In this document: piece by piece, positions 1 to 9,466 of the stretch
Position numbering within the stretch: position 1 is the first letter of the stretch
Layout of the letters: each line of letters opens with the position of its first letter
NCBI GenBank assembly: GCA_016712415.1
Contig: JADJRC010000019.1
Coordinates: 43,921-107,920 of the forward strand
Length of the DNA stretch: 64,000 nt
Source of the DNA: Lewinellaceae bacterium
GTDB lineage: Bacteria > Bacteroidota > Bacteroidia > Chitinophagales > Saprospiraceae
Reading direction: 5' to 3'
The notes under the pieces: generated by a model
Database searches by the model: none
What the model was told of the DNA's origin: nothing
The model's input: the letters and a program-made list of their open reading frames with translations, nothing else
Made by a program: the position numbers and the translations under genes

Positions 1-269
1 GCCTTGAGCAGGTTCACATTCATGAGCAGGTTGTTTTCAAAAAGATCGACAGGGTATTTGTAGCCGAACTGAATACCGCCTACAAAAGAGGCGCAGTTGA
101 GCAGCATATCAGGTTTATGCTCCTGAAAAAAGTCAATGGTCTGCCGGTAGTCGCGCAGGTCAACGCCGAGGCTAAGGGAGGTAATGACAGGGTCTTTCCC
201 CTGTTCGTTCAATTTCCTGACGACACGTTTGCCTAAAAATCCGGTCGCGCCGGTTACTGCGATTTTCAT
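1..269 (-). CDS. NAD-dependent sugar epimerase/dehydratase, N-terminal part (runs off the window)
   Basis: The minus-strand reading from the ATG at 267-269 gives about 90 residues beginning MKIAVTGATGFLGKRVV, the Rossmann GxxGxxG signature of extended short-chain dehydrogenases that epimerise or dehydrate nucleotide sugars. A later stretch (LLNCASFVGGIQFGY) resembles the GDP-fucose synthase/UDP-glucose epimerase group, but the catalytic YxxxK lies outside the window, so the substrate cannot be named. It starts 33 bp after the stop of the upstream flippase and is the last visible gene of the capsule operon, so a role in making a nucleotide-sugar precursor is inferred from context. Confidence 0.75.
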   Translation of the reverse strand, partial: MKIAVTGATGFLGKRVVRKLNEQGKDPVITSLSLGVDLRDYRQTIDFFQEHKPDMLLNCASFVGGIQFGYKYPVDLFENNLLMNVNLLK

Positions 270-302
270 GCTTTGGTTGGCGATTTTATCGATGATTGAA
301 TG

Positions 303-1766
303 CTACAGTTTAGGGGTAAAAAATCCTATGGTTCTCGGGATGATAAAGGTTTTTATGAGGGCCATTTCCCGGGTTTTTGCCCAGTGATGAAGCGTCAGAT
401 AGATGCCCGTTCCAACAACCGGCGCCCATAATAACTGATACAGGGCTGCCGTGTTGGTGTATTGTAAAAGGATGAAAACTACGGCGCCGGTGCCCACGCT
501 AAACAATATACTTGGCGCTACATCTTTCATCTGCTCGGCCAAAGCATACCGGAGCAACAGGTCGGAATAGTAGGTGTTAATGAACAAGGCAATGTAGGTG
601 GCTGCTACCTGCCCGACCACCATACCATATATACCAAATTGTATTCCAATAATGAGCGCAACGGCCAGAATGGCTTTTTTTATGACTTCAAGTTTCAGAC
701 TCAGGTCGACTCTCCCCAATACCAGCAAAACATCGAGATTGATGGCATTCAGGTGGTATATGGCGCCGCCCAGGCACAGCAGGCGGAGCAGCGGGACGGA
801 GGGCAGCCATTTTTCGCCGGCCAGCGATACGATGAGGGGTTCGGCAAGTACGCCCATCAGCGCCATGACCGGAATAATGATGAACGAACTCACGCCGATC
901 AGTTGGCGATAACCGTCCTTGAGTTTGACCTTGTCGTCCTGCAACCGGGCCAAAACGGGATAGGTCACCTTTTGAATCGCCTGCAGGAAACTGTTGGAGG
1001 CCATGTTGCAGAAGTTGTTGGCCTGCGTAAAAAAGCCCAGCGTGGCAGCCGAATAGAACTTGCCGATCAGGATCTGTATCAGGTGCCTGAACACCTTGTC
1101 GATCAGGGCCTCCGCCAGGATGACCGAGCCGAACCCGAACAGCCTTCTGAACGAACTTGTGCTGAAACGCAGCGTGAGCCGCCAGGGGTTGATTACCCAG
1201 AACAGTACGGTCGTTATCAGTTCCATAACGCCGATCCGCGCGACCAGGCTCCACACGCCCCAGCCGTTAAAGGCCATTACTACGGCGCAGATGCCCGATG
1301 CCAGTACCGCACCCATACGCACCTTCGTCTGGACCCGGAAATCGATCTGCTGCGTCAGGATGGCGTGTTGAATGATCGATAATGCGCTGACAATCAGGTT
1401 GATGCCCATTATCCTGACAATCGCGGTCAGCACCGGCTGCCCGAAAAAACCGGCGATCCAGGGCGCTGTCAAATACAGCAGGCCGTAAAATGCCAGCGCG
1501 GTGACCAGATTGAAAATGAACACGGTGGACTTGTCCAGTTCGGTGATTGTTTTTTCCCGGACAAGCGCGAATCCGATTCCGCTTTGAATAAAAGAAGAAG
1601 ATATCTCAAAGAACACCATCACCATCGCAACCAGGCCGAAGTCGGCCGGCGCGAGTAGCCGGGCAAGGATAATGGTGACGATAAAATTAGCCAGACTGCT
1701 GCCAACCTTATCCACCAGCACCCACAAAAATCCCGTAAGTGATCTGTCTCTGAGTGATTCAGCCAT
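303..1766 (-). CDS. MOP-family polysaccharide flippase (Wzx-like), first of two
   Basis: About 487 residues of strongly hydrophobic sequence with the pattern of 12-14 membrane helices. The N-terminus (SLTGFLWVLVDKVGSSLANF, then ILARLLAPADFGLVAMVMVF) is typical of PST/Wzx exporters that flip undecaprenyl-linked repeat units across the inner membrane. I chose the ATG at 1766 (MAESLRDRS) because it overlaps the stop of the upstream glycosyltransferase in an ATGGCTGA junction, implying translational coupling. An in-frame start exists 24 bp upstream but lies deeper in that gene. A second flippase of the same family (2704-4161) lies in the same operon, which is unusual for one glycan. Confidence 0.9.
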   Translation of the reverse strand: MAESLRDRSLTGFLWVLVDKVGSSLANFIVTIILARLLAPADFGLVAMVMVFFEISSSFIQSGIGFALVREKTITELDKSTVFIFNLVTALAFYGLLYLTAPWIAGFFGQPVLTAIVRIMGINLIVSALSIIQHAILTQQIDFRVQTKVRMGAVLASGICAVVMAFNGWGVWSLVARIGVMELITTVLFWVINPWRLTLRFSTSSFRRLFGFGSVILAEALIDKVFRHLIQILIGKFYSAATLGFFTQANNFCNMASNSFLQAIQKVTYPVLARLQDDKVKLKDGYRQLIGVSSFIIIPVMALMGVLAEPLIVSLAGEKWLPSVPLLRLLCLGGAIYHLNAINLDVLLVLGRVDLSLKLEVIKKAILAVALIIGIQFGIYGMVVGQVAATYIALFINTYYSDLLLRYALAEQMKDVAPSILFSVGTGAVVFILLQYTNTAALYQLLWAPVVGTGIYLTLHHWAKTREMALIKTFIIPRTIGFFTPKL

Positions 1767-2685
1767 TGCTAATGATCGGATGCTCCACAAGCATGGGCAG
1801 GTTAAACTCTCTCAATACGGACAACACTTTCATGTTTACCCTTTTGAAAGGGCCGCCCAGACTTTTTGCAATCCTGAAATACTGATACGCGAACCCGTAT
1901 ATGCCCCGCTTGTCGCCGGCAGCCGCTTTTTTCAGGTATTCCAGCGCTTTGTCTTTCTGGCCGAGCATGTAATAGTCGGTTGCTGCTGAAAACTGCCACC
2001 AGGCCGCCTCCATGGGCGAAAACAGGTTTTGCGAACGCTCCAGCAGCACCAGTCGCGCCCGAACTTTTTTCTCCGTAGCGCTGCTGGCCGAACCCTCGGT
2101 AGGGAAGGTGACGGCCACGATGTCGTCGTGCAGAGCGAAGGTCTCGAATGCCGCCAGCCGGCTGCTCAATTCGATATCTTCCAGCGGCGCCGCCGCCTGG
2201 TCGAAGCCGCCCGATTTTTCCAGCAGGTCTTTCCGGATCATCCAGCGCGAGGGAAAGCCGGTGCAGGTCGCCTTCAATTCGAGTTTTTGCTCTTCGAGCA
2301 CCTGGCCGGTCGCTTTGTCTTTCGACTGAAAACCCGAAACGAGAAAGCCGTTACCGGATTTTACCATGGCTTTCAGTTGCGATTCAAAGCGGTGGGGCAG
2401 GCTGATATCGTCGTCGTCGAGGAAAGCGATATACTTCCCCTGCGCCATTTGAATGCCGTAGTTCCGCGCAGAACTCACGCCCTTTTCGGGGTTCAGGAAA
2501 TACCTGATCCGGGGATCGCGCGCTGCATATTCCAGGGCTACCTCGGCTGTGTTGTCGGTCGATTTATCGTCGACAATGACCATTTCCCAATGCGGATAGG
2601 TTTGCCCGAGGGAGCTTTCAATCGCGTCTTTTAAAAAATTTGCCCGGTTGTAGGTGGGCACGACACAGGAGACGAGTTCATTCAT
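1759..2685 (-). CDS. Family 2 glycosyltransferase
   Basis: 308 residues. The GT-A fold is clear: VSCVVPTYNRANFLKDAI at residues 5-22, a nucleotide-binding VIVDDKSTDNT around 37-47, and the metal-binding acidic cluster FLDDDD at about 88-93. It should transfer a sugar from a nucleotide donor to the growing lipid-linked repeat unit on the cytoplasmic face. The last 100 residues are helical and less conserved and contain a TPR-like segment (DYYMLGQKDKALEYLKKAA). Its stop overlaps the start of the first flippase by 8 bp, and its start lies 18 bp past the stop of the second flippase. The sugar transferred is not predictable from sequence. Confidence 0.92.
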   Translation of the reverse strand: MNELVSCVVPTYNRANFLKDAIESSLGQTYPHWEMVIVDDKSTDNTAEVALEYAARDPRIRYFLNPEKGVSSARNYGIQMAQGKYIAFLDDDDISLPHRFESQLKAMVKSGNGFLVSGFQSKDKATGQVLEEQKLELKATCTGFPSRWMIRKDLLEKSGGFDQAAAPLEDIELSSRLAAFETFALHDDIVAVTFPTEGSASSATEKKVRARLVLLERSQNLFSPMEAAWWQFSAATDYYMLGQKDKALEYLKKAAAGDKRGIYGFAYQYFRIAKSLGGPFKRVNMKVLSVLREFNLPMLVEHPIISNG

Positions 2686-2703
2686 GATTAGAAATGTTTC
2701 AAT

Positions 2704-4161
2704 TTAGTTTGCAAGAGCGGTTTTTTTGGAAAATTTGCCGAGGACGATCTCCCTGATCTCCAGAAATGGCTTGATTTTGAACAGATTGGAAAAGAACAGG
2801 ATAAAACCAAGTCCCAGGATGCCCTGAATTAACAAGGTCAGCAGCGCCGGAAGTGTAATCACCTGTCCTGCCACAAACAGGAATACACCCATACATGCCG
2901 CGAACAGGAAGGAGGGCAAGATGTCGCGGATTTGTTCGCCGAGGGGGTAATCGATCAGTTTTCCGGAGCGGGAGGCCGTAATGAGATAATCCAGCACCCA
3001 GGTAAAGATCATACAGATAATCATGGCCTTTATCCCGTACAGCAGGCCGACGGCGACAGCCGGCAACGCGATGAACTTGGTCAGTACCTCCAGCCGGAAA
3101 TGCAAGCCGGAATGACCTTTTATGACCAGGATATTCAGGTTGATATAGTGAAGGGGGTAAAATAACCCGATCATACTCAGCAGTTGCAGGTAGGGGATAG
3201 ACTCGGCCCATTTCGGACCGATCAGCCCCAGGATAAAGTTGTCGGACGTGGCGGCCAGTGCGAACATCAGGATCGCGGTGAGGTAGGTAGTCGACTGGAC
3301 CAGCCTGCGATAGGCGTTCCGGAGGCGTTCGTCGTTGTCTTTTATTTCTGCCAGGGCAGGAAAGCTCACGGACTGGATCACATTGTGCAGCGTCCGGGAA
3401 AACATGTCCTTGTAACCGTTGGCCCGGGTGTAAAGGCCCAGGTCGCGGGCGCTGAAAAATTTGCCGATCAGGATGTAATAGATGTTGTTATACGCTTCAA
3501 GAAACAGGCGGGAGGCCAGCAGTTTTGAGCCAAAGCCGAATATTTCCCTGAAGGAAGCATAACTGAACATGAACCGCAGCGGTGGCCGGCTGATGACGAA
3601 CACCAGGATGGTTGTCAGCAGGCTTTGCATGATGTTGCGCCATACGAGGCTCCACACTCCGTAGCCCTTGAACGCGAGGGGAATGGCCACTGCGCCGGAA
3701 ATAATATTGGAAATGACGGAAATGGCCGCAAGTGATTTAAAGTCGAGGTTTTTGGTGAGGGGCACCCGGGCCACCATCCCAAAGGCATTGATAACCACCG
3801 TAATACCCAGCACGCCGATGATCGGGATCAGCTGTGGTTCGTTGAAAAACCAGCTGATCCCGGGCGCCGACAAATACATGAGGCTGTAAAAAAATATTCC
3901 GGTAAATACATTGACCAGAAAGATCGTGGAGTAATCCGCAACAGTCGGGTCTTTTTTCCGGATAAGCGCCTCACTGAAGCCTGCAACGACGAAGGTGTCG
4001 GCGATCTCAAAAAATATAGCCAGCATCCCGATCAGTCCATACTCGGCGGGCGACAGCAATCGCGCCAGTATGATGCCGAAAATAAACTGGGAAATCTGGT
4101 TGGCAAAACGATCGATAAACGCCCATGACAATCCACGGATCGTGCGTTGCTTTAATGACAT
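2704..4161 (-). CDS. MOP-family polysaccharide flippase (Wzx-like), second of two
   Basis: 485 residues with the Polysacc_synt architecture. The N-terminal SLKQRTIRGLSWAFIDRFAN and ILARLLSPAEYGLIGMLAIF closely parallel the flippase at 303-1766, pointing to paralogy or duplication. Multiple membrane helices run through the protein and the C-terminal tail is basic and cytoplasmic. It lies between the Wzc-like kinase and the glycosyltransferase on the same strand. Two flippases with one glycosyltransferase between them could serve two glycans or an acceptor and a modified unit; that is inference. Confidence 0.9.
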   Translation of the reverse strand: MSLKQRTIRGLSWAFIDRFANQISQFIFGIILARLLSPAEYGLIGMLAIFFEIADTFVVAGFSEALIRKKDPTVADYSTIFLVNVFTGIFFYSLMYLSAPGISWFFNEPQLIPIIGVLGITVVINAFGMVARVPLTKNLDFKSLAAISVISNIISGAVAIPLAFKGYGVWSLVWRNIMQSLLTTILVFVISRPPLRFMFSYASFREIFGFGSKLLASRLFLEAYNNIYYILIGKFFSARDLGLYTRANGYKDMFSRTLHNVIQSVSFPALAEIKDNDERLRNAYRRLVQSTTYLTAILMFALAATSDNFILGLIGPKWAESIPYLQLLSMIGLFYPLHYINLNILVIKGHSGLHFRLEVLTKFIALPAVAVGLLYGIKAMIICMIFTWVLDYLITASRSGKLIDYPLGEQIRDILPSFLFAACMGVFLFVAGQVITLPALLTLLIQGILGLGFILFFSNLFKIKPFLEIREIVLGKFSKKTALAN

Positions 4162-4225
4162 AATACAGCCCGAGGCCTTAAAGTTTTCTCAAAAATGCTT
4201 GGTTCGACAGCGGGGGGTGTCTCGT

Positions 4226-6502
4226 TCAGTTTTCGTCGCCGTAATACGATGAGTAGTATCCGCTTCCGTAGCCTCTCTTGTTCAGTTTAACGGCATTCAG
4301 CACGATAAAAGGCTTGGGCAGTTTATCTTTCTGAATAATGTCGTTGATGGTCTGGAAGTCTGCTTTGCGGGTATAGCCGGCGCGCACCACGTACATGGTT
4401 GCATCTGCCATATCCTTTACCTGGAGGGCGTCGGCCACGACACCTACGGGAGGTGTGTCCAGAATGACAAAGTCGTATTTACCCTTCAGGTAGGCTACCA
4501 GTTCGCGCAGGCGCGTCGACAGGATCAGTTCGCCGGGGTTCGGTGGCTTGGCGCCGCAACGAATCACATCAAAATTGAGGTGCAGGCCGGTGTTCTGGAT
4601 GATCATTTCCGGAGTCAGGGAAGGGTCGATCAGGTAGTTGACCACACCGTCGTCCGTAGATTCCAGGTCTTCGAATTCCTGGCTCGGCTTGCGCAGGTCC
4701 AGTTCCAGCAGCACTACTTTTTTGCCGGCAAGCGCCTGGGTTACGCCAAGGTTGAGCGCGATAAACGATTTGCCCTCGCCCGGCACGCCTGAAGTGACGA
4801 GCAGCGACTTGAGGTCTTTCCCCGGCATGATATATGCCAGGTTGGCGCGCAGCAGCCTGAACATCTCGGCGGCGGCGGAAGTGCTGTTTTCCTTGACGAC
4901 CAGGCGCGATTTTTTGCGGCTGGAGGCCAGGACACCGGCCACGGTTGCAGTGGTAATGCGCTGAATATCTTCCTCGTTCTGGATTTTGTCGTTCATGCTT
5001 TCCACCATAAACGCAATACCGGAGGGAAGCGCCAGTCCCAGGAATAGTGCGATGAGCATGATCTGTGCCACCTTGGGACTTACCGGATCCGACGATTCTG
5101 CCGGCTCGATCACCCTGCCGGTAGCCGTGGTGCTGGCCAGCGAAATGGCGGACTGTTCCCTTTTCTGGAGCAGGTAAACGTAGATGTTTTCTGTAAGGTC
5201 TTTTTTGCGCTCCTTATCGAGGAGTTCCCGCTCCCGGGTGGGCAGGCTGGCCATGCGGTTCTCGATGTTGGAACTCATCTCGCGTTTGGCATTCCGGCCG
5301 ATCTGCACATCTGTCCGGATAGAACGGATATTGTCGATGATCGTTTGACGCAGGTTTTTGATCTGCTTTTCCGTCAGTACAATATCGGGGTGCGACGCGC
5401 CGTACACATTTTTCTGACGCTCCCGCTGCCGCAGCAGCTCGTTGAAGTTCTGTATCTGGCTGGTCAGCGTCAGGTTATTGATATTGATATTGGTCGGCAC
5501 AAACTCAAAGTTGTCTTTGTTTCGTTCGAGAAAACTCTCGATCGAACCCAGAATTTCCAGCTGGATGTCGGTGCCGGAAATCTCGCGGTTGTAATCCGCC
5601 AGTTCCTTCAGCAGCAATCCGCCTTCCGCGCTCATTTCCACCATATTAAACCGGCGGCGGTATGTCTCCACATTTTGCTCCGCATCGGCCAATTCTCTGG
5701 AAATCAGTTTGATGCGCTCGTTCAGCAGATCAAGGCTGTTCTCAAATACGGAGTTCTTTTCATCGATGGACTGCTGGTTGTACAGGGCCATGAGTTCGGT
5801 GAGCACCGCCTCGGCGCGTTGTGGGTCGACGTCCTTGTACGTCATGGTGACGGTACTGGACAGTTCGCCGACGGCACTTACGTCCAGGGCGTCGAGCAAT
5901 CCTTTAGCCTTTTCCTTGGGTGGCGAAATGACCAGGCCTACAGCCCCGGGAATGTCTTTTCCGCGGCTGTACGACAGGGTAAGTTTGCCTGCCGGCAGGC
6001 GCAATTCTTTGCCGAATTCACCCTGGTATTGCCGTTTGTCTTCCTCTGTAAGCAAATAGGTGCCGTTGTTTTGAATCTCGATCCTGGCATCTACAACGGC
6101 GTTATCGCTGTTGGGCTTCCAGTCTACCACGTGAATCGGCGAATTCTTGTAGAGGTCGCGTTTCTTCAGGAACTCCAGGTTGAAATATTCGTACTGGAGT
6201 TCGAGGTTTTGCACGACGTGCTCCATGATGGGCGTCGATTTGAGGATCAAGACCTCATTCTCGAGACTTTTTTTCTTTTTACCGAGCACGCCCAGTTCGT
6301 CAAAGATGGCTTCCTCGACGATTTGCCCCGATTTTTCCTCGTCTTTGATCAGGAGCATGGCAGTCGCCTCATATTTTTTAGGCGTGATCCGGAGGTATAA
6401 ATAAGCCAGACCTATTGCCATTGGAAATAAAAGGGCATACAGGTACCAGTATTTGAGCGCTGCGCTCAGCAATTGCTTAATATTAATGCGATCTTCTTTC
6501 AC
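4226..6502 (-). CDS. Wzc-like polysaccharide co-polymerase / tyrosine autokinase
   Basis: 758 residues joining a Wzz-type chain-length domain to a BY-kinase. Residues 1-40 hold the first membrane helix (YWYLYALLFPMAIGLAYLYL). A long periplasmic coiled-coil region follows, then a second helix near 490-510 (IMLIALFLGLALPSGIAFMV). The cytoplasmic kinase has Walker A TSGVPGEGKSFIALNLG, Walker A' VVLLELDLRKP and Walker B FVILDTPPVG. The C-terminus is a tyrosine cluster (GYGSGYYSSYYGDEN), the usual autophosphorylation tail. The start appears to be GTG; I see no better in-frame ATG. It should regulate polymer length and export with the Wza-like protein downstream in coordinates and be dephosphorylated by the PHP phosphatase two genes away. 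Confidence 0.93.
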   Translation of the reverse strand: MKEDRINIKQLLSAALKYWYLYALLFPMAIGLAYLYLRITPKKYEATAMLLIKDEEKSGQIVEEAIFDELGVLGKKKKSLENEVLILKSTPIMEHVVQNLELQYEYFNLEFLKKRDLYKNSPIHVVDWKPNSDNAVVDARIEIQNNGTYLLTEEDKRQYQGEFGKELRLPAGKLTLSYSRGKDIPGAVGLVISPPKEKAKGLLDALDVSAVGELSSTVTMTYKDVDPQRAEAVLTELMALYNQQSIDEKNSVFENSLDLLNERIKLISRELADAEQNVETYRRRFNMVEMSAEGGLLLKELADYNREISGTDIQLEILGSIESFLERNKDNFEFVPTNININNLTLTSQIQNFNELLRQRERQKNVYGASHPDIVLTEKQIKNLRQTIIDNIRSIRTDVQIGRNAKREMSSNIENRMASLPTRERELLDKERKKDLTENIYVYLLQKREQSAISLASTTATGRVIEPAESSDPVSPKVAQIMLIALFLGLALPSGIAFMVESMNDKIQNEEDIQRITTATVAGVLASSRKKSRLVVKENSTSAAAEMFRLLRANLAYIMPGKDLKSLLVTSGVPGEGKSFIALNLGVTQALAGKKVVLLELDLRKPSQEFEDLESTDDGVVNYLIDPSLTPEMIIQNTGLHLNFDVIRCGAKPPNPGELILSTRLRELVAYLKGKYDFVILDTPPVGVVADALQVKDMADATMYVVRAGYTRKADFQTINDIIQKDKLPKPFIVLNAVKLNKRGYGSGYYSSYYGDEN

Positions 6503-6601
6503 GGATTAGGATTGAAGAAGTGAGAAAATTGCGCGTTGATTCAGGCTGACGGCTTGCCGTCAGGCAGTTTTGAAATAATTCAAGTGGAAATAACAGACCA
6601 C

Positions 6602-7390
6602 TCATTTAATGGACAGCCCCAATACGAAGGTTGCCAGTGTAACAAGGGGGAACAGGATTGAAGAATACCGCGACAGGAAATCGCCCTGCGTGGCATATTG
6701 CTTGGCCTTGAGCGGTTCGACGTACACGATATCGTTAGGGCTCAGGTAAAAATAAGGCGAACGGAACAGGGAAGTATCCTGCGTGTTGAGCCGGACGAAC
6801 TCCCGTTTCTGGTTGCGTTCGCGCATGATCATCACGGAATTGCGGCGCGCATAGGGGGTGAAATCACCCGCCATGCCGAGGGCTTCGAGAATATTGAGGC
6901 GTTCGTTCGGAATGATGTAGGCGTTGGGTCGTGTGACCTCGCCGATCAGTGTAACCCGGAAGTTCAAAAATCGCACCTGCACCAGCGCATCCTGAAAAAA
7001 GGCGGCCAGTTTGGTATTGATCTCCTGTCGCAGGTCGAGTACGGTTTTCCCGGCTGCGTGTACCTTGCCCACAAAAGGCAGGTAAATATCGCCGAGTTCG
7101 TCGACCCTGTAACCTTCCTGGATACCGAGCGCCCGTTCGCCGGAAGAAGCCGTTGTTTCTTCCTTTTTTAACTGGAAGGCGGTCACGGTTTCCGGATTGC
7201 GGCTCGATACCTGAATACTCAGAATATCGTCGGGCTGGATTCTCAGGGCCGGCTGGTTGTTGATCGCGGCAACCTGGTTTTGAACATCTTTCAGCATGAT
7301 CATTTCTTCATGCTTGACACTTCCGCAACTTTGTAGTGCGGCAAAACAGCAAAAGCTGAGAATTACCTGCAAAAGGTATTTCTGATTCAT
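6602..7390 (-). CDS. Wza-like polysaccharide export lipoprotein
   Basis: 262 residues with a lipoprotein signal peptide (YLLQVILSFCCFAALQSCGS, lipobox LQSC). A Poly_export domain follows (LRIQPDDILSIQVSSRNPE, then GYRVDELGDIYLPFVGKVHA) with a SLBB-type segment (VTLIGEVTRPNAYIIPNE). The end is a single hydrophobic helix (ILFPLVTLATFVLGLSIK), as in Bacteroidota homologues that are shorter than E. coli Wza. It should form the outer-membrane export channel. It precedes the Wzc-like kinase by about 100 bp in the direction of transcription, the standard Wza-Wzc pairing. Confidence 0.92.
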   Translation of the reverse strand: MNQKYLLQVILSFCCFAALQSCGSVKHEEMIMLKDVQNQVAAINNQPALRIQPDDILSIQVSSRNPETVTAFQLKKEETTASSGERALGIQEGYRVDELGDIYLPFVGKVHAAGKTVLDLRQEINTKLAAFFQDALVQVRFLNFRVTLIGEVTRPNAYIIPNERLNILEALGMAGDFTPYARRNSVMIMRERNQKREFVRLNTQDTSLFRSPYFYLSPNDIVYVEPLKAKQYATQGDFLSRYSSILFPLVTLATFVLGLSIK

Positions 7391-7431
7391 GATTACAAAT
7401 TTTTTCGGAACTGGGAGAGTTACGGTTAAAG

Positions 7432-8211
7432 TTAGAGATCGCGGTTCTGAAATTTCTGGGACAACGCCAACTTATTGAAGTAGTTGAGTTGCCGGGGGGT
7501 GTGCAAATCGGTGCCCACAAATTCATACCATTCCTGGTCTAGCAATTTGCGTGCCCGTTTTGTTACCTCTTTTCCCTCGTACCCTGCCAACGACATGGCG
7601 TTGAGTTGAAAAAGGCATCCTGCGTCTTTCAGGCCTTCAATCGTTTTGAAATTTTCAAAATAATAACCGTAGCGTTCGGGATGAGCCATGACGGGTTTGT
7701 AGCCCGCCAACTGGATCTGGAATAAGGTTTTTTGCAGGGCAGGGAGTATCTGGATGTTGTGGTGCGACAACTCCACGAGGACGTAGTTTTCCTTCAGGGT
7801 GAGCAGGGGGCCGGATTTCAAATGCGCCTCAAAACCCTCGTCGAGCATGTATTCCGCAGCGAGGCCAAACTCCATGTCGATGCCGGCCTTCCGCACCACC
7901 TTCATAAAGCGGTCGAAGAACTCCTTCAGCATCTTCGGGGTGTTCTCGTACTGGGTTTTGATGTGCGGCGTGGCAATGAGTTTCCGATACCCGAGCGCTG
8001 CCAGGCCCCGGATCATTTCAAGTCCTTCACGGTCCGATTGTGCTCCATCGTCAACTCCGGGTAGCCAGTGCGCGTGCATGTCTACCTGAAGTTGTTGCCC
8101 GATTTGCGGGCTGTTCGATGAGAAGAAGGGCAGTAACAAGTTTTTCAGTAATTGAGACGGCCCCGAAGCAGTTTGTGTAGGATACTGGTGTGCATAAATC
8201 GAGTTTTTCAT
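7432..8211 (-). CDS. PHP-type tyrosine-protein phosphatase (CpsB/YwqE family)
   Basis: About 259 residues from the ATG at 8211. The longer frame upstream has no homology-like sequence, so I reject it. The PHP metal-binding signature is VDMHAHWLPGVDDGAQ at about 43-58, followed by ATPHIK, then AEYMLDEGF, ILVELSHH-like strands, MAHPERYGYY and GTDLHTP, giving the set of His/Asp/Glu ligands for a trinuclear metal site. This family dephosphorylates the tyrosine cluster of BY-kinases. Position next to wza and wzc supports that role. An unusual 40-residue N-terminal extension precedes the domain. Confidence 0.88.
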   Translation of the reverse strand: MKNSIYAHQYPTQTASGPSQLLKNLLLPFFSSNSPQIGQQLQVDMHAHWLPGVDDGAQSDREGLEMIRGLAALGYRKLIATPHIKTQYENTPKMLKEFFDRFMKVVRKAGIDMEFGLAAEYMLDEGFEAHLKSGPLLTLKENYVLVELSHHNIQILPALQKTLFQIQLAGYKPVMAHPERYGYYFENFKTIEGLKDAGCLFQLNAMSLAGYEGKEVTKRARKLLDQEWYEFVGTDLHTPRQLNYFNKLALSQKFQNRDL

Positions 8212-8260
8212 ATTTGGGATGTTTTGGAAGGGGGGGAGTAAAACAAAAAATATATGTTGG

Positions 8261-9248
8261 TCAGAAAAATTCAACCATTTCCTCCCGCTCGAAAGGGTGG
8301 GGGCTTTGGGGCAGCGAAACCAGCGGATGGCTGTTGTCGGCCATTCCGATAGGCTTCGTATTCCGGATATTGTAGGTGATCTCCACGGCAGTGGCAGCAT
8401 CCTCGAGACCAAAACCGTGGCCGTTGAGTATGTTGCGGTAACTATCTGTGTGCAGGTTGGTGAAGCCCTCGCTGAATTCGATCTGTTCGCCGTCGACCGT
8501 AAAAGAGCGGAAGGTGCGGCTGCCCTTGAGTTTTGCCTCATGGGGAATCGTATCGTAGTTGATGCTCAAAAACCATTTTACCCGCGCTTTTTGCAGTTCG
8601 AGGTAGCCGGCAGCCCGGTCGTGGGTGTGCAGGTGCACAATGTTTTCTTTTACATCGCCAAATATCCAGGTCAGCACATCGAAAAAATGGATGCCGATAT
8701 TGGTGGCGATGCCGCCCGATTTTTCCATGCTGCCTTTCCAGCTGGTGTAATACCAGTTGCCCCGCGCCGTAATATAGGTGACATCAACGTCGAATACCTG
8801 ATCGGCCGGCGACTGCTCCACCTTTTCCTTTAAAGCCAGCAGCGCCGGGTGGAGCCGGAGTTGCAGGATGGTATTTACCTTCCGTCCGCTTTCCTGTTCC
8901 ATATCCAGCAGGGCTTCAATATTCCAGGGGTTCAGTACAAGGGGCTTTTCACAGATCACGTTGGCGCCGATGCGCAGGCCGAAGCGAATATGTGCGTCGT
9001 GCAGGTAATTGGGTGAGCATACGGATATGTAATGGATGTCCACACCTTCCCTGTTCAATTTATGGATATGGCGGTCGAAACGTTCAAATTCTGTAAAAAA
9101 GGCCGCTTCAGGAAAATAACGGTCGATCACACCGACGTTGTCAGTCTTGTCAACCGCAGCCATGAGGCAATTGCTGGTTTCCTGAATAAGCTTGCATGTG
9201 ACGGGGCGCCACATAGCCAGCCGCACCGAGGAGAGCGAAATTTTTCAT
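8261..9248 (-). CDS. Gfo/Idh/MocA oxidoreductase, WlbA/WbpB-like (frameshifted near the N-terminus)
   Basis: The uninterrupted frame (8261-9226) lacks the dinucleotide-binding start. Another frame beginning at the ATG at 9246-9248 reads MKNFALLGAAGYVAPRHMQA, the expected Rossmann start of this family. The two join if one base is removed near 9187-9192, where the sequence reads AAGCTT; the join would give HMQAIQETSNCLMAAVDK. Downstream come the CEKPL motif and a C-terminal catalytic domain. Family members oxidise UDP-GlcNAc-type uronates at C3 for acetamido-uronic acid synthesis. It sits second in the capsule operon, so supply of such a sugar is likely. The single-base shift may be a sequencing error or a real lesion. 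Confidence 0.85.
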
Positions 9249-9466
9249 TCGATAATTAAGTGTTAAAGTGGTGTTTGCTTCAATGTTACCCATGCAAAGG
9301 TATGGCTTCGCCGATGATAAGTCGCAAAGGACTTGATCCCGGATTGTTTAAAAAGTTATTGTTCAAACCGTTATGCATCAAAATAATGCCGGAAATCCCC
9401 GGCAGGGCGTTTAAATTGCGTTCAATCTGCCGGTAAAGCCCTCCACCGTCTACCGTCCACCGTCTC

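Noticed and set aside
5345..6400. A 351-residue open frame on the plus strand
   Set aside because: Antisense to the Wzc-like kinase; a shadow of its codon pattern.
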